From CAYXZL01 sp964469925 (GTDB lineage Bacteria; Patescibacteriota; Gracilibacteria; Absconditabacterales; Absconditicoccaceae): DNA of 64,000 bases. The notes under the pieces are model-generated. The model saw only the letters and a program-made list of their open reading frames with translations, was not told the origin of the DNA and did no database searches. Made by a program: the position numbers and the translations under genes. The stretch's first letter is position 1; each line of letters opens with the position of its first letter. Location: NCBI GenBank assembly GCA_964469925.1, contig CAYXZL010000006.1, positions 11,335-75,334 on the forward strand, read 5' to 3'. Shown piece after piece: positions 32,567 to 43,455 of the stretch.

Positions 32567-33145
32567 ATGAAAAAGTCGCGAAAACTCATACCACTCATTG
32601 GACTATTGCGAACAGGATTCATTGCAGTAGGATTATCTGATTCAGCACAAACTAGCGTTGCAATACAAGGAATAGGAACAATAACACCTTATGCAGCCAA
32701 CATAGAATTTGCTGCAGTTCCTATCGGTAACTATGCAAGATCTGTGTCTTGATCAATTGTAGGAAACCAGTGATACTTTACAGTGGAAGATCTCAACGCG
32801 ACCAAAACATGGGTATTACAAATGGAGCTTTCAGAACTAAAAACATCTTGATCCGAAATTACCGAGTCATCAATAACAATCAATCAAACAGCAGGGTCAG
32901 CAGGTGTAACACCACTCAACAATAGTCCCCCAAACAGTGAAATAGAAGCTATAGGGCAGAGTAGTCAACCCTTTGGAGACTGAGCACAAGTAAACATAAT
33001 GCAAAGAAAAACAGCAACAAATAAAAAAATGTGAATGTATTGAGTAAGACCAACATTCAGTATGGTAGTACCAGCTTATCAAGAAATTGGTGACTACGAA
33101 TGAACTATTACGCTAACAATCAGCACTAATACAAGCGTAAACTAA
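32567..33145 (+). CDS. secreted WxL-domain-like surface protein
   Basis: A 192-aa protein with a signal peptide (MKKSRKLIPLIGLLRTGFIAVGL..., cleavage probably near residue 27). The mature part resembles a WxL beta-sandwich: YFTVEDLNATKTWVLQMELS near residue 75 (cf. VxDxRGTxxGWxLxV), a variable middle, and a final strand GDYEGTITLTIST (cf. GxYxGTLTWTL). Such proteins are non-covalently attached to the cell surface in Firmicutes; here the match is loose. The strong promoter and monocistronic setting suggest high expression. The 178-nt gap after it holds only short inverted repeats. Confidence 0.6.
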
Positions 33146-33323
33146 CACTCATTGACAATCAGGAAAGACTAGTACTTTCATTGCAAACACAAAGCAAGAT
33201 GCTATAGTCAACGAAAAGTTTAGTTGACGCAAAGTCAAGTTCATGAAAACTTGAAAAGTTAGCATACGAGACACAAAACAACGAGAATCTTTCAGACAAG
33301 AGAAAAAGATTCAACCTTTTCGT
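33146..33323 (+). other. intergenic region with inverted repeats
   Basis: 178 nt between the WxL-like gene and rlmN. It contains GTCAAC...GTTGAC and CAAGTT...AACTTG inverted repeats in the middle, each with a short A/T-rich loop. No consensus promoter is evident, and neither repeat has a clear T tract. Confidence 0.35.
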
Positions 33324-34352
33324 ATGAAACAAATTATTAATGAGGTTTTCAATCAGCACACCATCTGTTTCGAAGATATGACCATATTACCATTATCACT
33401 AAGAGAGAGCTTGGATAAAAACTTTTCAATAACAAGTTTACAAATAAACAAAATAATTGAAGATGAAGAAACAACCAAGTTTCTCTTCGAAACAAGCGAC
33501 AAAAAAATAGTGGAAACAGTCGTCATGTATCATTTTCACAACGACGAAAAAACTGAAGAAAAGAAACTCAATAGAATGACATTATGTATTTCCTCACAAG
33601 TAGGATGCAACGTATGATGCATTTTTTGTGTTACAGGGAAAATGTGACTACAAAAAAACTTAAAACGAGACGAAATTCTAAGCCAAGTACTAATCGCTAA
33701 CAATTACGTCAAAAAAAAACGGTGAAAAAAAGAAGATGGAACACGGCACAGCATCAGAAACGTTGTATTTATGTGAATGGGAGAACCATTACTAAACTAT
33801 CCAGCTGTGAAGACAGTATGCTGATATCTCACAGATACGCAATTTTATGGACTAAGTAGAAAACGTGTCACTGTATCAACATCCTGAGTAATACAGCCTT
33901 TGCAGCAATTTGTACAAGACAACCTACCAGTAAGTTTAGCATTTTCACTTCATAGCCCAGATCAAAAACTACGTGAAGAATTAGTACCCACCATAGCAAG
34001 ATTCTATACGTTAGATAAGTTATTCGAGATATTTGACAAATACACAGCAAAAACGGGAAATAAAATATTTTACGAGTATGTTATGTTACACAAAGTAAAC
34101 GATACCACACAGTTAGCTCATAAAACAGGAAAACTACTACAAAACAGACCTGCACACCTAAACCTTATACCATACAATGAAAATCCAGCGATAGAAATGC
34201 AAGAGTCAACACCACAAGCAATCAAAAAGTTTAAAGATATAGTGGAAAGTTATGGAGTGCCAGTAACCATAAGACAAAACATGTGACGTAAAGCAAAGAG
34301 TGCATGCTGACAATTATGATACGAAAAGATTCAAAGTAATATACAACAATAA
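33324..34352 (+). CDS. rlmN: dual-specificity 23S rRNA/tRNA methyltransferase RlmN
   Basis: A radical-SAM enzyme methylating C2 of A2503 in 23S rRNA and A37 of tRNA. The 342-aa protein has the CxxxCxxC cluster motif GCNVGCIFCVTGKMG (Cys95, 99, 102), VVFMGMGEPLLNYPAVK near residue 148, VTVSTSGVIQPL near 180, SLAFSLHSPD near 205, and the catalytic Cys region RKAKSACGQLG near the end. The residue between the two cluster cysteines is a TGA-encoded glycine. RlmN is preferred over Cfr because of the AxSLH-type motif and context. Confidence 0.94.
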
Positions 34353-34376
34353 CTACCAATTTATATTTTCTCAAAT

Positions 34377-35048
34377 ATGCCTCAGATAATCTACCAACAA
34401 AATACACTCACAAATACACGCGTTTCAAAACAGGGAAAATATTTTTGTATAGAACATTTCAAACACACAAACTGAAAAAAAAAACTGTCATTAGACGATA
34501 ATGCAAATTTACACTACATAGCGATTATCCAAGACAGTAATATTGATATTACTATCGAAAATAATGGCAAAAACAGCAAATCGAACATCACTGCTATCAT
34601 CATAGCCAACCCGAATGAAAACAATACAATTAAATTACAAAGCAATATCTACGCCCAGCACGCACACTCACAAATACAAATAACAAGCTTCATAAATAAC
34701 AATGGAAAACTTAGCATAGAAGGGTGAGTATACATTGCACCCAATATCAGTAAAGTTATTGGTAACCTACAAGAAACAAATATCATCCTCTGAGACAAAA
34801 ACAACATTCAAGCACTACCAAAACTGGACGTTCAATCAAACGATGTCCAAGCATCACACGGTGCCAGCATAGATAAACTAGACAAAAAAAAACTATTCTA
34901 TGTATCCTCAAAATGACTAACCCAACAACAAGCAAAACAATTAATGATAAAGTGATACATTACAAGTATCCTATCCAGCATGCCAACTATAACAGAAGAA
35001 AAAGTAGAAACACTAACGCATGAAGTTTTAACTAAAATTGTTCCGTAA
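34377..35048 (+). CDS. SufD/SufB-core protein (Fe-S cluster scaffold family)
   Basis: A 223-aa protein with the beta-helical SufBD core. The diagnostic segment ALPKLDVQSNDVQASHGASI near residue 142 (usual form A.P.LEI..ddV.csHGat.G.ld) is followed by KKLFYVSSKGLTQQQAKQLM and the C-terminal helix pair. It is much shorter than normal SufB or SufD (about 420-480 aa) and keeps mainly the core and C-terminus. No sufC, sufS or sufU is nearby. It probably still binds a SufC ATPase encoded elsewhere; if not, its role is unclear. Confidence 0.8.
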
Positions 35049-35050
35049 TA

Positions 35051-35470
35051 ATGATAAAATATTTAGAAACATACTGCGACATAAACCAGATACCAGATAG
35101 TCAAACACGAATAAAGGGCTGAGAATACATTACACAACGACCTCAAGCACCACTGTACATCAAACACCGTTACGCACCTATCTTAGAAGCTTTTCAAAAA
35201 CTATTAAATAACAGACGATCATTGGAAAAGTTTATGATGTATGGAGACAGTAACAACCCCGATGTTTTCCTACAAAGCAAAAACCATAGTAGCACATACG
35301 ACGCCATAACACTCACACTAAAAAAAGATACCATAAGACATAACTCACTGATCATGCTCACAGAGGAATCCATTCAGTACCTACAAAGTAAACAGAACAA
35401 AAAACGAGAGGAAACTGTCAAGAGTCTAGAAGAAAAAAAGTGTTTACTCCTACCTATACAAAGAGTATAG
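35051..35470 (+). CDS. hypothetical protein upstream of dnaA
   Basis: A 139-aa protein of unknown function, mixed alpha/beta by composition, with no membrane segment. It contains KGGEYITQRPQAPLYIKHRY near residue 21 and ends in a charged helical stretch. It begins 2 nt after the SufD-like gene. The dnaA frame is open from 35440 and overlaps its end. No family recognised. Confidence 0.55.
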
Positions 35471-35556
35471 TACAAGGCAGGAAAGCACCCAAAAAAAATG
35501 GGAAAGTAGTGTTTTACAAACATAAAGAACTTTTATTTGATCACAAAAATAGGAGT

Positions 35557-37023
35557 ATGACAATCGACATCTCGAAAGAGTATGATGACGGAACCAAGTC
35601 ACTCCTCAAAAATTTGCGAAAAGATATCATAACAAACCTAGCCATTCATCACGACCACAAAAAGATATTATCATTCCTGGCAAGATGTGCTCTTATCCAA
35701 ATAGACGACCAGGCACAAGATATACACGTAGGTATTCCCAATGAATTTGTCGCATCGCAAGTAAAAAAGTTTTTTGGAGAAGATATGCAAAAAAGCGTTC
35801 ATCAAGTATATGGAAATCGCTTCTCATTAAGATTATCAGTGTTCCCTCCTCTACAAAAAGGAACACACGAACTGCACATTGATATAAAAAAACTCTTAAA
35901 TATTGACACCAACAAAGCTACTGTTCCAGTAGAACAACATTTCAAAAAAGAATTAACCCAACATTTTTGAATTCTCTTTGACCGCAACTTCAGATTTGAT
36001 ACATTAGTCAGTTGAGCACACAACGAATTAGCAGTATCGGCAGCAACAGCCATAGCGGATAACCCCTGACAAGTTTATAACCCATTTTTCATCTACGGCA
36101 ACGTATGACTAGGGAAGACACATATCATGCAAGCTGTCGGAAACCACATAATCAAAAAATACCCAGAAAAGGTGGTAGTATACTTACCTACCAGTAAGTT
36201 AATCGACGAAATTGTTATCAGTATAAGAAAAAACAAACTTGGTCAATTAATGCAAAAACTAGACCAGGTTGATGTGCTCCTATTAGATGATATTCAGTTC
36301 ATAGCACAAAAAGAAAAAACTCAAGAAATATTCCACAATATATTCAATGATTTCCATAACAAGAAAAAACAAATAGTCATCACGTCAGACCGTCCACCAA
36401 AAGAACTAAACGACATAGCAGAGAGACTAAAATCACGCTTTAGTCTGTGATTGGTGGCTGATATACAATCGCCCGATTTTGAAACCAGAATAGCAATTCT
36501 CAAAAGTAAAGCAGACACAAAATGATTTAGTATAGAGGATAAACATCTTGAAATCATTGCACAACACATAACTACCAACGTAAGAGAACTCGAATGAGCA
36601 CTGAACATCATCATCAATAAAGAAAGGTTAACTGGTAAAACACCAGATCAAGATAGCATAACCAACTGCCTGAGAACACTATGATACATAGCAGCAGAAC
36701 CTACAAAAGAAGTTGCAACATCAAACGGAACATACATCTCTAGAACACTGAACTTCAACGATATAGTATTTAAGGTGGCAAATTATTACCAACTCACCAC
36801 CGAAGACATAAAAAGCGAAAGCAGAAAAAAAGAAATATCACAGGCCAGACAATTACTCATGTTAATAGCCAAAAAAGAATTTAATCGAACACTAGAAAGA
36901 ATCGGCACATACTTCGGTGGCAAAAACCACGCTACTGTCATATATGCCATCAAAAATATAGAAGACAAAATCAAATCAGATGAATATGTATCCAAAGACT
37001 ACGAAAAAATTATGAAAGAGTAA
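35557..37023 (+). CDS. dnaA: chromosomal replication initiator DnaA
   Basis: A 488-aa AAA+ initiator that binds DnaA boxes and melts oriC. Domain I ends with IHVGIPNEFVASQVKKFF near residue 62; the AAA+ domain has FDTLVSGAHNELAVSAATAI, Walker A GNVGLGKTHIMQAVGN near 183 (Gly from TGA), and Walker B LLLDDIQFI near 243. Domain IV has the DNA-binding signature GGKNHATVIYAIKNI near 453. The ATG at 35557 is preceded by AGGAGT, one of very few Shine-Dalgarno-like motifs seen. A GTG at 35440 is an alternative that would overlap the preceding gene. dnaN and gyrB are tens of kilobases away. The 98-nt gap to mrr holds no DnaA-box cluster. Confidence 0.95.
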
Positions 37024-37121
37024 AAACACGTATGATTTCATATAAGAAATATCCAAGATTGAATAACACAATACTACCCATTACGAGAGAACATGTTTTA
37101 TTTAAGTAATTTGTGTGGTAA

Positions 37122-38009
37122 ATGGGATTACCAAAGTATCACGAGACATTTCTTCCAATATTAGAGGTGCTTAGCACTACAGGACCTCTTGATCATAGAA
37201 ACTTATGCCTTCGTGTTCGTGGCGATTACTATTCTGATTTATCACAAGATTTGCTTGATAAAAAAACAACTACTGGTGCAAATGTTCTACTTGATCGTAT
37301 AGGTCGAGGAAAATCGTATTTAAAAATGGGAAAATTTGTTGATTATCCAAAACGTGGAATGGTACAAATTACAGAAAAAGGGGAAAAGGCTTTAAAAAAC
37401 AAATTAACTTTACATGATCTTCAAAACGACCCTGATTTTGTATCTCACCGTGAAGCTCAGAAAAGTAAAAAAGAAAATAAAATTGATGAAATGTCAATTA
37501 ATAACGCATCTCCTCAAGATTTGATAGATGAAGGTTTTAAGATAATTGAAACTCAAGTAAAAGTTGACTTATTAGAGAGAGTAAAAAATCTAGATCCTTA
37601 CTATTTTGAAAAAGTCATCTTAATCCTATTAAAAAAAATGGGATATGGTGATTTCATAGAAACACCTAAGTCTAGAGACGGAGGAATTGATGGAATTATT
37701 AATGAGGACAAACTTGGTCTTGATAAAATCTATATTCAGGCAAAACGCTATGCTGAAAACAAAGTCCATGCGAAAGAGATTGCTTATTTTATTTGAGCAA
37801 TGAGTAGAGATACTACAAAAGGCATTTTTGTAACTACAAGCTCATTTGATGATGGTGCTATTAAAAAGGCTCATGATGCGCAACATAAAATCATTCTAAT
37901 AGACGGAAGCAAATTTGTGGACCTCATGCATCAATATGGTGTAGGCGTACAAGTACGCAATATCTATGAAGTCAAAGAAATTGATGAAGACTTTTTTGAA
38001 GGAAATTAG
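37122..38009 (+). CDS. mrr: Mrr-type restriction endonuclease (type IV), probably recently acquired
   Basis: A 295-aa protein: an N-terminal Mrr_N winged-helix domain (LPILEVLSTTGPLDHR...RGMVQITEKGEKAL) and a C-terminal PD-(D/E)xK nuclease domain (DPYYFEKVILILLKKMGYGD, RDGGIDGII, then YIQAKRYAENKVHAKEI with the QxK). Mrr cleaves methylated or otherwise modified DNA. Its sequence is unlike its neighbours: T-rich on the + strand and 22 of 23 glycines are GGN; only one, in the conserved FIGAM position, is TGA (37795-37797). This indicates transfer from a standard-code donor followed by early adaptation. It stands alone, without a methylase. Confidence 0.9.
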
Positions 38010-38082
38010 CTTTTCATCACGACCAAAATTTCTAAGGCAGCAAAAGGGAAACACAAAGATCATCACATTCACGATCTAGATA

Positions 38083-38454
38083 TTAAGCACCCAAACCAGG
38101 TATTCCACCACCTCACATCATACTAGCCAGTTGAGATGGATCGAATCCCAACACTTCTTTTGTTTTTTCAGCAACAACTTCTTGTGCTTTGTTTTGAGCC
38201 TTTGTAAAACATTCCTTGATAGTATTTTCTAGTTCGCTTTTTTTATCAGGAGAGAGAAGACTAATATCATTGATACTAATATCCTTAAGTTTCATTTCTC
38301 CGGTAATATCAATGGTAACAGCACCTTCTTGAGACACACCATGAGAGTCTTGATACTGACCCTGTTTAGCTCTAATCAGAAGGTTTTTAAGTTTGTCCTG
38401 CAACTTTTTGTACTTATCATACATCTGCTTCATTTCACCTAACTTTCCAAACAT
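38083..38454 (-). CDS. ybaB: nucleoid-associated protein YbaB/EbfC
   Basis: A 123-aa DNA-binding dimer-forming protein. MFGKLGEMKQMYDKYKKLQD at the N-terminus, GAVTIDITGEMKLKDISIND in the middle and the C-terminal GGGIPGLGA are the family pattern; the first of the terminal glycines is TGA. YbaB usually lies next to dnaX and recR, neither of which is here; it is followed downstream by the convergent mrr gene and preceded by the transketolase-like gene. Confidence 0.88.
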
Positions 38455-38535
38455 GAGACTCTACAACAAGAATAAATACAACCAAAAAGTAGTAATACAT
38501 ATAGCAAATGCAAGAAGCAATACCCTCAAACATAA

Positions 38536-39435
38536 CTAAACACAACTAGCACAGATGCGAGCGACAAGTCATTCGACATCAAAAACGGCTTCCTCATGAC
38601 AGTACTCTAACATAAGTGTTTGAACATCGCCATAGATGGGTGTTAAAACAGTTAAAACAAGATCAGAAATGCCAGCATCAAAAATCGCTGATTTCAACAA
38701 AGGAAGAATACTAACCATGTCATGATCTAACACAAAGATTAGCTTACCAGTGGTCTTTATGCTTTGCAACACTTCCCCAGAAAGAAAAAATTGGTAATGC
38801 GATAATGCAAACACATCAACCAACAATGATTGAGTTTTACAACCACTATAGATAGCTTGAGCATAGTTTAGATATTGTCCTCACAAGACAACAGTAGCAT
38901 CATTGCCTTCACATCCAAGTCTAGTAAAAGAAAAAAATCAAGACTCATCAAGATAAGGAGGATGCACTTCGACCACGATCTGCTGAAGAATCCTTATATA
39001 ACAAGGCAAACCACTAAAAATCAAAGCATTAAATTGCTGCAAAGAGATAGGCTCAAAAACAGAAAGATAAGGAAAAACATTGTAGACATCAGTAATGTCA
39101 TGCTCATCCTTTGAAAGCAAACTAGTAACACCCACCCCCATATTAACAATAGTAACAACTCATCACTGCAGACGATAATGGTCGAGCCACGGCAAAAGAT
39201 AAATACTCGAGATATTCTTCAAAAGCAACAAAATAGAAGATTTTTGCTCAAGAAAAGCAACCAACTCTCAATTCACAGAAAAATCATATCAGAAACTACC
39301 CAAAGTATATATAGTGAAATCGAACGATTCCGAATTCTCAACAACAAGATCAGTAACTAAAAAACGATATTTACCATGAAGTGACAAGAGAAAGGAATCA
39401 CTCAAACAATATTCGTACAAATCTACTCACTGCAT
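38536..39435 (-). CDS. transketolase/E1-beta-like (Pyr + C-terminal domains) protein, divergent
   Basis: A 299-aa protein that resembles the second half of transketolase-family or 2-oxoacid dehydrogenase E1-beta enzymes. VVTIVNMGVGVTSLLSKDEH, DVYNVFPYLSVFEPISLQQF and GLPCYIRI match the Pyr domain outline (HDSIG...GPTHQ..E..A.LR..PNL.V..P). ATVVLCGQYLNYAQAIYSG and LLVDVFALSH...IKTTGKLIFVLDH match the C-terminal domain. The TPP-binding first half is not encoded next to it. Catalytic residues are poorly conserved, so it may be non-enzymatic. It sits between dnaE and ybaB. Confidence 0.45.
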
Positions 39436-39458
39436 GGTGAAAAAAACAACATAAAGAA

Positions 39459-42359
39459 CTAGTCCAACAATGCCTGTACCCTCTGTAATCCTTCAGCTGA
39501 AAGTTGGTATTGCTTAGTACCGACACGTACAACAATATCTCAAACATATTCCTTTACGATCCAAGCAAGCTCATGAATGACATTCAATTCATCAGGTAAG
39601 ACAAAACTACGAGTATCTGCTCAATCTCCTCCATCTTCTCCAAAACGTCAAATCAGATCTCATCAATCCGTAGAGGAAGTGTTTTCATCAGAATCCTCAC
39701 CCACTCAGACTGCACTACCATGTAAAGACGTAATATCAAAACTTTTTTTTCTTTGAGCCTTAACAGAAAAAACTGATAATTTTGGATCATATCTGTTAGC
39801 CTTCTTTGCTAAGTCAATTAATTCATCCAATCACAATGAGACAATTTTTTCTAAACTCAAACTACGTCACTTGTATCCATGTATAATGAGTATATCAAAT
39901 GGCTTATAATCCAAAATATCACTAACAAAAAACTCTAATCACCCAGATGCATCTTCTACCTTAATAAAGAAACCTTTTTTCCTCGCCCTCTGAATTGATT
40001 TAACAAAACAAATCATAACCACGGGACCATAATTATCAACATCCTTAAATTGCGAAATGAAAGTATATTTTTTCAGGTAAGGATACAGGCCATCAAAAGG
40101 GTGAACAGAAACAAAAGTCTTAAATACCTCATATTCCATCATAATCTTTTCCATTAGCGTGCTCTCACACACAATATCAAAACGAATCTCAGAAGCTATA
40201 TCCATGCCACCAAACAGTCACCCATCAGACTGCTGATTAACCTTTCACCACTCCAATAAAACCTGTACATGACTCCATAGAGTCTTACGATCAGCAAAAA
40301 CATCAAGTGCTCAGGATTTAATAAGTCACTCCAAGGATTTTTTGTTAATTACCTTATCGCATCTTTGAAGAAAATTTTCCAAAGATACATAGGCCCCATT
40401 ATTCTCCCTTTCTTGCTCAATATATTCTCAAACCTCATAGCCTATCCCCTTAACAGACAGAAATCACAACCTAACCGTATCATCGATAGCAGCAACATGG
40501 TTAAAAGAAACAGTAACATCCGGCAAAAGAACTGGAATACCTTGCTCTTTAACCTCATCAATAAAAAAACTGAGTTTATCAGTATCTTCTTCCTTTGATC
40601 TCAATAACGCAGCCGCAAACTCAACAGGGTAGTGTGCCTTGAGATAACCAGTTTGGTATGCAATGAGACTATAACAGACTGAATGAGATTTATTGAAAGA
40701 GTAAGACGCCGCTGGTTCAATCATTTTTTCGTAAATATACTGAGATGTCTCTGGTTTATAACCTCTATACACTGCTGCTTTCTCTACAAACTCTTTCTTA
40801 ACTTGCTCAATAACTTCCTTTATCTTTTTACCAATTCATCTTCTTAAAATATCTGCTTCTGCTAAAGAAAATCAGGCCATCGATTGAACCAAGAACATCA
40901 GCTGCTCCTGATAAACAGCAATACCATATGTTAAATTCATAATGGGATCAAGATCAGAGAACAGCTTTGTTTCCTCATCTCTTGCCACATCTTCACCATA
41001 CAAACTAACCAACGCAGATCTTAATTCATCAGACATATAGGTAACAAGCTCTTCACCGTGCTTTCTAGCAATGTACCTTGGAATAAATTCCATAGGGCCT
41101 GGACGATACAAGGCACTCATGGCAACCAAATCATTGATATCCGATGCCTTGAGTTGAACCAAAAAACGTCTCATTCAGGATCACTCAAATTGAAAGATAC
41201 CAGTTGTGTTACCTTTTTGAAAAATTTCTTCATAAGTGTATGCATCATCCAAGGGAGGCTGAAAAGACATACTAGCAAAAAAATGCTTAAATATATGGGG
41301 CAAGTCTCTTCACTCCTTCTTGTGCTTAGCACGAATAATTTTAATACAATTTTTAATAACACTAAGATTCCTCAATCACAAAAAGTCCATTTTTAAAAGA
41401 CCAATCGTTTCCAAAGTCTTACCATCATACTGACTGACAAACATCGTCTCTTGTCACTCTTGTTGCATTCTATCAATAGGCTCTACAGCAGTATAAGTTG
41501 TGACAGGATCAGGTGCTATAATAATACCACAAGCATGCACTCACAATTGTCTCAAATTCCCCTCCAAAACAATTCACAAATCAACAGCACGCCTAATCGA
41601 ATCATCAGTATCATACTGAGAAATAAAGTCTGGATAATCATGTGGAGATGATAACATATCAGAAAAAGAAGCCCCTGTTACTAAATTGGAAACAGCATTA
41701 GCCTTATCAAAGGGCAAACCCATCGCACGAGCACTATCCTTAAAGGCTGCTTTTGTAGCCAACTGCATATATGTGCCAATAGCACAAACTTTATCATTAC
41801 CATAACGCTCAGTAACATAACGAATCACTCTATCCCTCAAAGTATCCTCAAAATCTATATCAAAATCTGGCATGGAAATACGAGCTGGGTTGAGAAACCT
41901 TTCAAAAAGCAAGCCATAAACCAAAGGATCAACATCAGTAATAGACAAAAACCAAGCAAGCAAAGAACCAGCACCAGATCACCTTCAAGGTCATACCATG
42001 ATAGTATGTTGCTTAGCCCACACGATAAAATCCTGTACAATAAGGAAATAAGTATTAAATCACATTTCTTTTATAACCTTCAGCTCATATTCCAAACGAA
42101 CAATATAATCCTCATAAGAAAATCAACCCAGCTTAATTGATCACTGCGTATCCAAAAAATTTCTTTTAAACGAACTGTAAGTTGACTGTGTCAGGTTCCT
42201 TAATTCATCAGGAAGTACATCCTGCAACTTTTTGTTCAAAGTATTTCCTTTTGCCAACCTGACAAGGTTAACAATCATGGTTTCGTCCCATCACAAAGAG
42301 AAATGAGAACTCATTCCATGATATGCCCTATAACGCAACTCAAACTCAAATATATCCAT
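39459..42359 (-). CDS. dnaE: DNA polymerase III alpha subunit, lacking the N-terminal PHP domain
   Basis: The catalytic subunit of the replicative polymerase. The 966-aa protein begins only just before the palm domain: YELKVIKEMGFNTYFLIVQD near residue 92, GPGRGSGAGSLLAWFLSITD near 120, then the catalytic aspartates in ISMPDFDIDFEDTLRDRV near 157. Fingers and beta-binding regions follow (MSALYRPGPMEFIPRYIARK, SYSFNKSHSVCYSLIAYQTG), then an OB-like domain and a short C-terminal tail. Full DnaE has about 270 more N-terminal residues forming the PHP domain; no PHP ORF lies just upstream. The start ATG (42359) follows stop codons in the region, so truncation is real in this sequence. Confidence 0.93.
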
Positions 42360-42426
42360 ACAAACTCATAACGTTAAAGGGGAAGGCAACACCTCTTAAT
42401 ACTACTTTGTAAAGTATTTGCAAAAG

Positions 42427-42461
42427 AAAAAACTCCTCCTAAAACAAGAAGAAGCTTTTTA
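42427..42461 (-). terminator. terminator of the pilin cluster
   Basis: On the minus strand CTTCTTCTT, a GTTTT loop and AGGAGGAG form a stem with G-U pairs, followed by a run of six T. It lies downstream of the third-transcribed pilin gene and before dnaE. The wobble pairs make it moderately convincing. Confidence 0.5.
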
Positions 42462-42487
42462 TGTAGCATAAAATCTAATATACAAGA

Positions 42488-42907
42488 CTAGGTAGTCACA
42501 AGACCCAAAACAAAGAAAATCAAACTCACCACCAACCACGCAACAGCTATGAAAGCTAGTCACAAAGCGGCATTTTTCAAAATCGTGAATCATTTCTTGT
42601 AACCATCATCGCTACCAGCCGCCGTAATCATAGTAAATCAACCATAAAGCAAGATAACAAGTGCGATAAACGCCAACAATCCCAAAACATAGTTAATAAA
42701 CCTCTTAACAACGTCCAATAGTCTTTCCTGCTGACCAGTAGCGGTATCTCCAACATTCACTGTATCAGACGAAGTACCTCCAGGGGAATTGGTAGACGGA
42801 TTGTCTACAAACCTTCCTCATCACTGCAAACCATTAGCCTGCACAGTAGCTACTCACATAGTAACGACTCACAAAAGGCCAAGAACATAAACTGCTAGTT
42901 TTTTCAT
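42488..42907 (-). CDS. T4SS-type pilin-like protein (paralogue 1)
   Basis: A 139-aa protein with a signal peptide (MKKLAVYVLGLLGVVTMGVA...), a Gly/Thr/Ser-rich segment, and two hydrophobic helices (INYVLGLLAFIALVILLYGG and a C-terminal one) joined by a charged hairpin SDDGYKKGFTILKNAALGLA. This is the VirB2/TrbC-like 'T4SS pilin' pattern common in CPR genomes, not a type IV (PilA) prepilin. It is the most divergent of three tandem copies, with its own upstream promoter, and is followed by a terminator. Confidence 0.75.
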
Positions 42908-42957
42908 TGCTATTGTATACTAAAGATGCTAAAGAGTAATATAACTGACTGAGTATA

Positions 42958-42986
42958 AGTATATAAGTTCACGTACCATTTTGCAA
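42958..42986 (-). promoter_or_regulatory. promoter of pilin paralogue 1
   Basis: On the minus strand TTGCAA (42981-42986), a 17-nt spacer and TATACT (42958-42963), with a second TATACT immediately following. It lies about 50 nt before the pilin start. Confidence 0.5.
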
Positions 42987-42993
42987 ATTTTAT

Positions 42994-43455
42994 TTACGGA
43001 CCAGTAACAATATCCAAAACATAAAAGATCAAACTAACGAGAAGCCAGGAAAATGCGATAAAAGCAAGTGCAATAGCAGCATTCTTCAAAATCGTGAATC
43101 ATTTTTTGTAACCATCATCACTCTCCGCGGCAAAAAGCATTTGTAATCATCACCAAATCAACAAAATAAGAGTGATCAAGGCTAATAACCCTAAAATATA
43201 ATTAATAACCTTCTTAACGCCATCAAGGATCTTTTCATCAGCATCTTGTGCCGACTGAGGAACATCGATCGTATCAGAACCCAAAGATCAAACACCACTT
43301 GGATTACTTCATTGTATAGCTGGATTTGACAAAAAGCTTCAACCTCATCAACCTTGTCAAGCACTAGCGAAAACAATTCAGATCAAACTTCCTCAAGCAG
43401 AAAAAGTCAACACAGCGAAAACATAAAACAAAAGCTTTTTTAGAAACAGAATCAT
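42994..43455 (-). CDS. T4SS-type pilin-like protein (paralogue 2)
   Basis: A 153-aa protein built like its neighbours: signal peptide with a positively charged start (MILFLKKLLFYVFAVLTFSA), a glycine-rich mature N-terminus in which consecutive glycines use TGA, then two transmembrane helices separated by AAESDDGYKKGFTILKNAAI. Its C-terminal half is almost identical to paralogue 3 at both DNA and protein level, while the N-terminal half differs. This suggests that the exposed part diversifies while the membrane part is conserved or gene-converted. Confidence 0.75.
43055..43218 (-). repeat. 164-bp direct repeat, copy A (in pilin 2)
   Basis: Nearly identical to 43640-43803, with about four mismatches counted by eye. 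It encodes the two transmembrane helices and the intervening charged loop of the pilin. Confidence 0.85.

Noticed and set aside
35440..35556. Upstream GTG start for dnaA adding 39 residues
   Set aside because: The extra residues have no DnaA domain I character and overlap the preceding gene; the ATG at 35557 has AGGAGT just before it.
37024..37121. oriC next to dnaA
   Set aside because: The 98-nt gap has no TTATCCACA-like cluster, and strand composition does not switch there apart from within the mrr gene.
42427..42461. Missing PHP domain of DnaE encoded just upstream
   Set aside because: The region holds a terminator-like hairpin and pilin genes in other frames; no PHP HxH motif appears in any minus-strand frame there.
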